Of a stretch of 64,000 bases of DNA, positions 37,355 through 46,100 are shown one piece after another. The notes under the pieces were generated by a model, which saw only the letters and a list, made by a program, of their open reading frames with translations, searched no databases and was not told the DNA's origin. Position 1 is the first letter of the stretch. Each line of letters begins with the position of its first letter. Location: NCBI GenBank assembly GCA_947630235.1, contig CANRGN010000002.1, forward strand, positions 49,826-113,825, written 5' to 3'. This stretch comes from an uncultured Clostridia bacterium (lineage in GTDB: Bacteria > Bacillota > Clostridia > TANB77 > CAG-508). The translations under genes and the position numbers were made by a program.

Positions 37355-38410
37355 TTATGCAAAAATTTTCATAAATACAAATGTTGCAATATATCCCAGT
37401 AAACCACATCCCGGGAAAGTTAAAACCCAAGCCAGTATCATATTTTTAACAATTCCCCAATTAACATTAGATAATCTTTTAGCAGCTCCCACTCCCATAA
37501 TAGCAGTAGTTTTTGTATGAGTAGTACTAACGGGTACTCCTGTTAAACTAGAAAATAATAAACACCCTGCCCCAGCTATATCTGCAACTGTTCCCTCATA
37601 AGGTTCTAATTTAACCATTTTCATTCCAACTGTTTTAATAATCTTATATCCACCTATAGAAGTTCCTATAGTCATAGTTAATGAACACAAAACCATAAGC
37701 CATATTGGAATAGTAAACACTTCTAAATTAGTAATATCATTAGCTAAAAATACACCTAATAAAAAAATTCCCATAAACTTTTGACCATCTTGCGCCCCAT
37801 GCATAAAAGCCATAGATGCACCGCTAAAAATTTGTGTAGATTTAAAAAAAGAAATTGTTTTTCTTCTATCCATATATTTACAAATTCGTTCTATTATTTT
37901 GGTTATAATAAATCCTAGAAAAAAACCTAAAACTGTAGAAATAACTAATCCGTATAATACCTTTTTCCATTCACTTAAATTTATACCTGCAATTCCATGT
38001 TGTATCGCAATAGCAGCTCCAGATATTCCTGCAATTAAAGCATGACTTTCACTAGTTGGAATTCCAAAAAGCCAGGCTAAAACAGCCCATGTAACTATAG
38101 CCACTAAACCAGCACATAAAGCTATTAATGCATTTGAACTATTATCTCCAAAATCAACCATATTAAAAATAGTTTCTGCAACTGTAGAACTTAAAAGAGT
38201 CATAACAAAAACTCCTAAAAAATTAAAAACAGCAGCCATAAGAATTGCTTTTTTGGGAGAAATTGATCTAGTTGAAACACAAGTAGCAATAGCATTAGGA
38301 GCATCTGTCCAACCATTTACTAAAATTACTCCCATTATTAAAACAGTTATAACTAATAATGCCGGATTACTAAAAAGCTGAGAAATAAAATTTATAAAAG
38401 TAAGTGACAT
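37355..38410 (-). CDS. pit: Low-affinity inorganic phosphate transporter, PiT family
   Basis: About 351 residues with ten or so membrane helices. Both PiT signatures are present: the N-terminal NGWTDAPNAIAT (about residue 32) and the C-terminal GVPVSTTHTKTTAIMGVG near 305, an inverted pair of phosphate-binding repeats; GAQDGQKFMG lies between. I chose the ATG at 38410 since GGAGGAATTT precedes it; a reading from 38461 would place that site inside the gene. It forms an operon with the DUF47 gene. Uptake is usually driven by cation symport. Confidence 0.92.
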   Translation of the reverse strand: MSLTFINFISQLFSNPALLVITVLIMGVILVNGWTDAPNAIATCVSTRSISPKKAILMAAVFNFLGVFVMTLLSSTVAETIFNMVDFGDNSSNALIALCAGLVAIVTWAVLAWLFGIPTSESHALIAGISGAAIAIQHGIAGINLSEWKKVLYGLVISTVLGFFLGFIITKIIERICKYMDRRKTISFFKSTQIFSGASMAFMHGAQDGQKFMGIFLLGVFLANDITNLEVFTIPIWLMVLCSLTMTIGTSIGGYKIIKTVGMKMVKLEPYEGTVADIAGAGCLLFSSLTGVPVSTTHTKTTAIMGVGAAKRLSNVNWGIVKNMILAWVLTFPGCGLLGYIATFVFMKIFA

Positions 38411-38456
38411 AAATTCCTCCGAAATAGAATTAATAATTTTTCTAAAGTCTATGCAT

Positions 38457-38501
38457 AACATTTACATAGAAAATTTCTTATAATTTTTCTATGTAAATGT
38501 T
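38457..38501. repeat. Perfect hairpin upstream of the PiT operon
   Basis: AACATTTACATAGAAAAATT-type arms (38457-38475 with 38482-38501) give a stem of about 19 bp. It lies in the upstream region of the phosphate operon, so it could be an operator or the end of a minus-strand transcript from the tRNA genes. Confidence 0.5.
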
Positions 38502-38699
38502 AGTTAATACTTTATATAATAAATTACATATAGTAATATATATTATTTTATGATTTTCTTCAATATATCATTTATTTTTTTATAATAATTTAAAAAAATA
38601 TTGCTTTTTCATACAACTTGCATTTACTTTTTTACTTTACGTAATTAAAAAATAAAATTAACTATCGAAAATTCAATAGTTATTAATTTTATAAAACTA

Positions 38700-38960
38700 A
38701 CAAATCACATAAAAAAATTAATGAATAGTGAATAATGAAGAATGAATAATTTTAAATGTGCTTCTCTATAAATTAAAGATTATTCATTATAAAAACTCTT
38801 TTTGGATAAAAATTGAAAATAGAAAATTAAAAAATTAAAAATTAAAAAATTAATGAATAACGAATAGTGAATAATGAATAGTGAATAATTCCAAATGTGC
38901 TTCTCTATAAATTAAAGATTATTCATTCTTCATTATTCACTATTAATTATTCATTGCGAT
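38700..38960. repeat. Direct repeat tract rich in GAATAATGAATAGT units
   Basis: A segment of about 75 bases (AATTAATGAATA... then AAATGTGCTTCTCTATAAA and AGATTATTCATT) is present twice, at about 38717-38790 and 38848-38925. Inside it, ATAGTGAATAATGA units repeat several times in both senses, giving inverted pairs. A small CGATGTGAATACATCG hairpin (38957-38972) follows just before tRNA-Cys. No gene is seen from 38502 to 38978. Confidence 0.6.
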
Positions 38961-38978
38961 GTGAATACATCGCACATT

Positions 38979-39053
38979 TGGAGGCGCCAATCGGACTCGA
39001 ACCGATGATCAGAGTTTTGCAGACTCGTGCCTTACCAACTTGGCTATGGCGCC
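38979..39053 (-). tRNA. tRNA-Cys (GCA)
   Basis: The minus strand starts GGCGCCATAGCCAAG, has anticodon loop CTGCAAA (anticodon GCA), a T-arm GGTTCGAGTCC and ends TGGCGCCT plus encoded CCA. The acceptor stem pairs fully (GGCGCCA with TGGCGCC) and the discriminator is U, as usual for tRNA-Cys. Confidence 0.95.
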
Positions 39054-39283
39054 AATAAATTCTTGATAATTATATAGTAATTTATTATCATTGTCAATAC
39101 TTTTTCATTAAACAAATAATTCAAAAGTTTTTTATTTAAATTATTATAAAAATAATTATATAGACAATTATTAATCTCCTATACTATAGTTATAACAAAT
39201 TTTAATTTATAACTTTTTATGCATAATAATATTATAATAACTTCTTTAATATATTATATGAAGCAAAATAAAAAAAATTACAA

Positions 39284-39442
39284 TTAAATTTCAATAACAA
39301 TTGGATATGCTCCTGTTATTGATTTATAATACATATCTTTTAATTCTTCTGGCGCATTATCAACATTACCTTCATATAATACTTTATTTTCTTTTACTAT
39401 TTTTACATCTACGCATCTTAATGCAGAAATTTTTAACCACAT
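39284..39442 (-). CDS. Small conserved-looking protein, 52 residues
   Basis: The ATG at 39442 follows AAAAAGGATAATT and opens MWLKISALRCVDVKIVKENK; the protein ends with TGAYPIVIEI. It looks like a compact beta-rich soluble domain with no membrane segment. It lies between tRNA-Gly and tRNA-Cys on the same strand. Too short for normal gene calls; family not recognised. Confidence 0.5.
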   Translation of the reverse strand: MWLKISALRCVDVKIVKENKVLYEGNVDNAPEELKDMYYKSITGAYPIVIEI

Positions 39443-39512
39443 AATTATCCTTTTTCATATATTAAAAATATCGATAAATACATATCGATATTTTTACTTA
39501 TCTATATATTTT

Positions 39513-39588
39513 TGGAGCGGGAAACGGGGCTCAAACCCGCGACCTTCGCCTTGGCAAGGCGACGCTCTATCAACTGAGCTATTCCCGC
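39513..39588 (-). tRNA. tRNA-Gly (GCC)
   Basis: The minus strand starts GCGGGAATAGCTCAG, has anticodon loop TTGCCAA (anticodon GCC) on a CGCCT/AGGCG stem, and ends TTCCCGCT plus encoded CCA. All four arms pair. Confidence 0.95.
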
Positions 39589-39656
39589 AAAAATTAAAGC
39601 ATAATTATAATACCAGATTTTTTTTTAGTTGTCAATAGTATTATATAAAAAAATAA

Positions 39657-39689
39657 AAACTTCAAAATGTTTAAAACATTTTGAAGTTT
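39657..39689 (-). terminator. Terminator of the main secretion operon
   Basis: AAACTTCAAAATGTTT pairs with the matching right arm to 39689 around a tiny loop, followed on the minus strand by TTTTTATTTTTTT. It lies 5 bases after the last gene. Confidence 0.88.
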
Positions 39690-39694
39690 CATAT

Positions 39695-42600
39695 TTACTC
39701 TACAAGATTATTTATATCTATTCCTCGTTTTTCTAATAAGGAACTAACTGTTTCATTTACAGCTCCCACTTGTACTCGAACAGTCATATTTTTTATTTTT
39801 GTTTTTTCTTGTGTTGAAAATTCATCAAAAGAAGTTTTACCTTTACTTCTAGCTATAGAATCTAAAATTTCTTTCATTGATGGTTCTCTATTAGCTTGTA
39901 ATGCATTTTTTATTGAACTATTTACAAATTGTTTAATTTTTGATTGTGTTATAACTTCTCCATTATCCAATTTTACAAATCTTGGAATTGAACGATCTCT
40001 ATTAGGATCCATACTAGCAGATAATTGTTTTTTCTTATCTGTACCAGGTAATAAATTTAATAAACTATTTAATTTTTTTAGAATTTTATCTTGATCTTGT
40101 TGTGTTGAACTTGAATTTCTTCGTATACCATTTCTTATATCTTTTATATATTGATCCAACTCTTTTTCAATATCGTCTCTTAAATTTTCCCAAGATTTTT
40201 CATATTCTTGTCTAGAATATTTGTGTGAATTTGTATTATTTGAGTTATTATTTTGATTTGTATTTTGATTGCTATTTTGATTTGTATTTTGGTTGCTATT
40301 TTGATTTGTATTTTGGTTGCTATTTTGGTTTGTATTTTGGTTTGTATTTTGATTTGTATTTTGATTTGTATTTTGATTTGTATTTTGATTTGTATTTTGG
40401 TTGATATTTTGATTATTATTTTGAATCATTGTTTGTAATGTTGTTTTAAACGTATCATTAGAACCCTTTTTAGTATTTAATTCATTATTTATATTAGCCA
40501 TTTGTCTAAATATAAGAGCTTCTGCATAATCTTTTATAGCATCTCTTACTTTATCTACATCTAAATTAAAATTACTAGCTATTTGCCCTATATTTAAATT
40601 ATTATTTTTTACTCCATCAGTTACTTCATCAATTATATTAAGTATTTCATTATCATCTAATTCTTTACTTACAGAATCTCTATCAGATAATAATTTTTGA
40701 ACAGACTTCTTAGCATCTAATTCTTTTTCTTGTATTTTTTGAGTAGTTAATTCTCCATTCTGTTCTAAAACAGAAGCATTAGTTTGATTTTCTATAAGTT
40801 GTTCTACTGTATTATTATTAACATTTTGAATTTCATTATAAGTTTCATTCATTTCTATAGCTTGAGAAGCATATTGCTGCTCATCTGAATCTAAACCATT
40901 ATATATATTTGAAGGATTTATAGGAGTTGGTTGTGGTGGTTGTTGTTGAGACTGTTGTTGTGACTGTTGTTGTGACTGAGTATCATTTGAATTTAATGCA
41001 TTTTGATAAGCTCTAGAACCCGCCCATGCTTCTAATGCTATTTTATAATATCCATCTTGTCCAGAAAGCTCATCTAATTCTTTATTATTTTGCGCCATTT
41101 GCTTTAAAACTTTTGCTTCAGCAAAATCTTTTACTGCACCATCTTTTTCATTTCTTAAATCATCTGGATTTAAATTATATTTTTGCGCTAACTCGTCCCA
41201 ATTAAGATTACCTAAGAAAATTCCATTTTCTAAAGAATTCATAATCTCATCTATTTCTACATTATCTTCACCTTTGTCATACCCATCTCTTTTGGTTAAT
41301 AATTCTCGTATAGCTTTTTTAGCATTTTTACGTTTATCTCTCATTTCTGAACTAGAGAAATCGCCTTCTTTTTCCATCCTACTTCCCGTAATAGCATCAT
41401 TTACAGTTTTAGTTGCATCATGCGTATTTTCTTCATTTCTAATTTGACACAAAGTATTTTCATTTTTCTCAAGATTTCTTCCATAATCATCTGTTTTTCT
41501 ATTCATAAGTCTCATTGTCATTCCTTGTATTCCATTATAAGCTCCATATCCTGCTACTCCGGCTTCGAATAAAGATGTTTTTGCATTAGCACCATATGCA
41601 GCAGCACCACCTATCATTGCAGCAGCTACACCTGTAGAAGTAGAAAAGGCTCTTTTAAATTTCATACCAGATTCTGAATTCAAAAATCCATCTATTTTTT
41701 TCTTATACTCTTCGTGCTTCTGTTTTCTCTCTTCTTTCTTTTGAGTTTTTTCTTCTTGTTTTGCTTTAAGTTTTTGGTCTCTTTCTTGTTTTATTTCTTC
41801 AATAGGTCTTGTATCACCTTTATTATGCTGTTTATTAGCATATTTTTCTAATTTTCTATCAGCTTTTTCTTGTTTTTTCTGCTCTCTTTCTAAATTTTTC
41901 TCTTCACTAGATTTTAAATTGAATTTTTGTCCTAAAGAAGAATCTCTAAATTTGTCACCAAAATGATAGTTACTATCTTTTGTACTCTTAAATGTTTGAG
42001 ATAATTTTTTAGCACCGCTTCCAATTTTTGATGCTGAATTTAATCCTTTTGATACAACAGCTCCAGCAACAGCAGCAGATGCTACAGCATCTCCAAGAGT
42101 ATCAGAAACTTTTATGCCAAATATATTTTTAATCATTTTTTCTGCATCCCAAATAAATTTTATACATAAAATACAAAGAACTCCAGCTATTAAATTACCT
42201 CCTTGAGCTTCCAATAGTGAAAAAGATATAGATACAAATGCCATATAAATTATACAATGGAATGGTTGAATAATTACTGTAAAGAAAAATTCTCTCATCC
42301 ATGTATTTAATGCTTGAGCTTTACCATCACCTAATTTATCAATAGAATATGTAATTGTTATTAAAGGTGAAATTATAATTAAAAATGAAATTGTTAACAT
42401 TCTCTTCACATAATATATTAAAAAAGCCAATGTTTGCACAATTAACATAAGTACCACTATCATTGCAGAAGTACCATCTACTAATGATGGAGACATTGAT
42501 TTTCCCATCAAATCTCCAATTGCACTTTCTATATCAGTATCTGTATAAATAGTACCTAAAATATTTATAAATACAGAATTTAAATGACTAATTCCAACTA

Positions 42601-43174
42601 TTACATAATGTAAAGCAAATACTAAAGCAATACTAGAAGCCCAATTTATTAACATTTTTTTGTGAAGAGCCTTTTCACTTGCAATACTAGATATTGCCAT
42701 TCTAATTGCTAAAAAGATTAAAATTCCAAGCAGAACAGTTATAGCTATAACTCTCATTACATAATACCAAAGTGCAATAGTAGTTCTTACTTGTATAATC
42801 GCATCAGGCATTTGCTCATTTATATTAAATATGTTAGCATCTGTTAATAATAACTTATTAAAAAATATATCATCAGGACCTACAAATCCAACATCTACAC
42901 TACTATCAGCAGGATTACCATAATAATCAACCTGTCCAAATAAATTTGCAGCCCCAGTTATTAATCCCATTGCAGCAATTATTATTATAAATACAGGAAG
43001 TCTATAAAGATAGGATAATACCCCTAATATACCATCAGCTAATCCACCTAAAAAAATTGTTAGATTTTCAATAGGTCCATCTAAACTTGCATTTACTGGA
43101 GGGCTAAGTAAAAAATTAAATATAGTTAGAAAAATTAATGTAATTACTAATAATTTCTTTAAGAAAACTTTCAT
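39695..43174 (-). CDS. Giant VirB6/TrbL-like secretion channel protein with Gln/Asn-rich tail (1159 residues)
   Basis: Signal-like N-terminus (to about 30), then a VirB6-type membrane domain of about 6-7 helices (50-370). Shared marks with the other two VirB6-like proteins are INWASSIALVFALHY, IISPLITITYSIDKL and IIQPFHCIIYMAF. The C-terminal 780 residues are hydrophilic: a Lys/Glu/Gln coiled coil (about 400-490), a short glycine/alanine hydrophobic patch (about 505-545), two related helical segments (near 610-700 and 815-910, both with NLxWxxLAxxxxLxxDxxR-like or NLNIGQIASNF motifs), a QQS/QQP patch, and an Asn-Gln-Thr repeat (915-980). VirB6 forms the inner-membrane channel of type IV secretion. 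The tail length is far beyond usual. Last gene of the operon, 1 base after the 1856-residue gene. Confidence 0.75.
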   Translation of the reverse strand: MKVFLKKLLVITLIFLTIFNFLLSPPVNASLDGPIENLTIFLGGLADGILGVLSYLYRLPVFIIIIAAMGLITGAANLFGQVDYYGNPADSSVDVGFVGPDDIFFNKLLLTDANIFNINEQMPDAIIQVRTTIALWYYVMRVIAITVLLGILIFLAIRMAISSIASEKALHKKMLINWASSIALVFALHYVIVGISHLNSVFINILGTIYTDTDIESAIGDLMGKSMSPSLVDGTSAMIVVLMLIVQTLAFLIYYVKRMLTISFLIIISPLITITYSIDKLGDGKAQALNTWMREFFFTVIIQPFHCIIYMAFVSISFSLLEAQGGNLIAGVLCILCIKFIWDAEKMIKNIFGIKVSDTLGDAVASAAVAGAVVSKGLNSASKIGSGAKKLSQTFKSTKDSNYHFGDKFRDSSLGQKFNLKSSEEKNLEREQKKQEKADRKLEKYANKQHNKGDTRPIEEIKQERDQKLKAKQEEKTQKKEERKQKHEEYKKKIDGFLNSESGMKFKRAFSTSTGVAAAMIGGAAAYGANAKTSLFEAGVAGYGAYNGIQGMTMRLMNRKTDDYGRNLEKNENTLCQIRNEENTHDATKTVNDAITGSRMEKEGDFSSSEMRDKRKNAKKAIRELLTKRDGYDKGEDNVEIDEIMNSLENGIFLGNLNWDELAQKYNLNPDDLRNEKDGAVKDFAEAKVLKQMAQNNKELDELSGQDGYYKIALEAWAGSRAYQNALNSNDTQSQQQSQQQSQQQPPQPTPINPSNIYNGLDSDEQQYASQAIEMNETYNEIQNVNNNTVEQLIENQTNASVLEQNGELTTQKIQEKELDAKKSVQKLLSDRDSVSKELDDNEILNIIDEVTDGVKNNNLNIGQIASNFNLDVDKVRDAIKDYAEALIFRQMANINNELNTKKGSNDTFKTTLQTMIQNNNQNINQNTNQNTNQNTNQNTNQNTNQNTNQNSNQNTNQNSNQNTNQNSNQNTNQNNNSNNTNSHKYSRQEYEKSWENLRDDIEKELDQYIKDIRNGIRRNSSSTQQDQDKILKKLNSLLNLLPGTDKKKQLSASMDPNRDRSIPRFVKLDNGEVITQSKIKQFVNSSIKNALQANREPSMKEILDSIARSKGKTSFDEFSTQEKTKIKNMTVRVQVGAVNETVSSLLEKRGIDINNLVE
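40240..40432 (-). repeat. Asn-Gln-Asn-Thr coding microsatellite
   Basis: About 16 tandem 12-base units (TTTGATTTGTAT and variants on the plus strand) encode NQNT/NQNS inside the 1159-residue VirB6-like protein. Such tracts change length by slippage without shifting frame. Confidence 0.8.
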
Positions 43175-43175
43175 A

Positions 43176-46100
43176 TTAAACTCCTTTCATATCATAAATT
43201 GATTGTATAATTTCATCTATATTAACATTTTTTAAATTATCTTCTACAGAATCAATTGCTTCTAAAAATTTTTTATTATTCTTAGAATCTTTATTCATCT
43301 TTAAAGAAACTGCATCTTCTTTAATCAATCTCATTTGTAACAAAGAACTAACCAACTCATCTGTTGCCTTCCTAAATTCTTGATATTCATCATCATCATT
43401 ATCATAATCTACTCTTAACCCTAATGCAAAATCATTATTAAGCAATGCATTTTGTATTTCTTTTCTAGCAGAATCTCTACTACCTTCATTTACTAAACTT
43501 GTTTTTGATTGTTTTAGATTTTCTACAATATTTAATGTAATATTTTGTGATTTTTCAATTTCCATTTCTTTAAATAATCTTTCAACTTCTGGATCATTTG
43601 CTACTTCCATAACATCACTACCAAAAGTATCTTCAGGAGTAGCTCTACTATTAAGTTCTTGTATATTATCTAAAACTGATGAAGATATATCTTCTAATTC
43701 TTCTTCATCTTGAGAATCTGCCATTTTATTTTGAATTTTATCAATAATATCAACTGAATCCTGTGGATAATTTATGATCAATGTTGGACCATACTTTCCT
43801 GCTCTAGTAAGCCTTGCAAGTATTACATAATTTGGATCTGATAAATTTAATAAATCAATATCTTTAATAAAATTTATATCATCAGAATCTCTAAGCTTTA
43901 TACAAGTTTCTAATTTTACATCTATTAATCCATCTGGGATAGAGAATTCACAAAAAACTACTTCATTAACAACCTGCGTTTTAACTTCTGGGAATGGAAT
44001 GGTTTTATCGAAGTTACTATCGTCAGGATCTTCCTCAACTTTATCAAATACCATATTATCACCAGAAACGTTTTGTTCAATTTGACTCTGATCTCTTTTT
44101 TTATTTACTAACAATTCAATAATATTTTCTGTTTCAGTTTTCTGCTCATCTTCTGAACCAGAATTTCTTTGTTGTAATTGATCAAAAATAATATCACTTA
44201 ATTCATTTGCTAAAGCATCATCCTCTTTTAATTTATTTGGATCTCCTTCACACTTATTCATAATAAAATCAGATACTATTTCACCAATTATAGCTTTTTC
44301 AATCTGTTCATCTGTTATTGATTCAATTCTACTTTGTGCTATAGCAATTAAATTGCTATCATCTTCTTTATCAAACCCATTCATTCTGAAAGAATTTAAT
44401 ATATTCCATTTCAAAGAATTTATTTTTGCATCCATTGGATTATTTAAATTTATTAATGCTGTATCTGTAATTTTGCTATTTATCAAAGCATTTATAATAA
44501 CATTATCAAAAATTTCATTTAATTCTGAAACTTTACTTGTAAGCATATTTTCAAAATCAGAACTATTTATATTTGTATAATATTTAATACTTTTTTTAGA
44601 TTTTGAATCCATTTTTGAAAACATCATTCTTTTTAAAGAAGCTGTATTTGCTTGTGATAAGTTTGAAAAATCTTGGGTTGTAAGATTTGAAAAATCTTTA
44701 TGTTGCTCTGCTGCAAAACGAATAAGCGCTTTCTTAATTGGATCTCTATTTAAATTTCTTGAATATAGTTTTTGAATTTGTTTTTTAGCTTTCAAAGTTT
44801 TTAAATCATTAATATTTTGTATTTTATTTGTTTTTATGTATTCATTTACTTTTTGTTCATATAATTTAGTTTTAATTAAATTTGGAGCAGCTTGCTCTAA
44901 TACTCTTAAATAACCCTCCACTCCAATATTTTCAAAGAATTGCTCTGAATATAATATATTATTTTTATTAATCTCTGTATTATCACTAGCATTATATATT
45001 CTAAAATAACTATTATAACCATTTACAATTTCATCTACTGAAGTATATTTCGAACTATCTATCAAAATTCCATTAAATTCTGCTATAACAGATTTTCCTA
45101 ATATTGTTTGTGCAAATTCTCTAATTGTAGTACCATTTTCAGGATGAACTGATTTACCATTATTTACACTGTTTATATTATTATATATTTCTATAGCGTT
45201 ATTATAATAATCAACAATTTCATGTACTGAAGTATATTTCGAACTATCTATCAAAATTCCATTAAATTCTGCTATAACAGATTTTCCTAATATTGTTTGT
45301 GCAAATTCTCTAATTGTAGTACCATTTTCAGGATGAACTGATTTACCATTATTTACACTGTTTATATTATTATATATTTCTATAGCGTTATTATAATAAT
45401 CAACAATTTCATCTACTGAAGTATATTTTGAACTATCTATCAGAATTCCATTAAATTCTGCTATAACAGATTTTCCTAATATTGTTTGTGCAAATTCTTT
45501 AATTGTAGTACCATTTTCAGGCTGAACTAATTTACCATTATTTACACTGTTTATATTATTATATACTTCTATAGAGTTATTATAATAATCAACAATTTCA
45601 TCTACTGAAGTATATTTTGAACTATCTATCAGAATTCCATTAAATTCTGCTATAACAGATTTTCCTAATATTGTTTGTGCAAATTCTTTAATTGTAGTAC
45701 CATTTTCAGGCTGAACTAATTTACCACTATTTACACTGTTTCTATTATTATATATTCCTATAGCGCTATTATAATAATCAACAATTTCACTTGAAGAACT
45801 ATAATTAGAACTATCTATTTGAACACCATTAAACTGTCCTATAACATTTTTTCCTACTATAGATGTAGCAAATTCCTCAATTGAAGTTCCTTTAACTGGT
45901 TGTACAATTGCTTTATGCTTTTTATATAATCCACTACTTACTGTAGCTTGTAAATCAACTATGTATGTTCTGTTAATATTATATTCAGATTCAATAAACT
46001 TTGTACATAATTCTATTAAATCATCCTTTTCTTCTAGAATAATTTGACCTTCAATTAAAGTATCAATTTTATATTCATCAAAAGAATTCTTTTTAATAAT

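Noticed and set aside
40240..40432. Possible CRISPR or satellite array in the 12-bp repeats
   Set aside because: The unit is short, has no spacers, stays in frame in a long coding sequence and encodes Asn-Gln-Thr.
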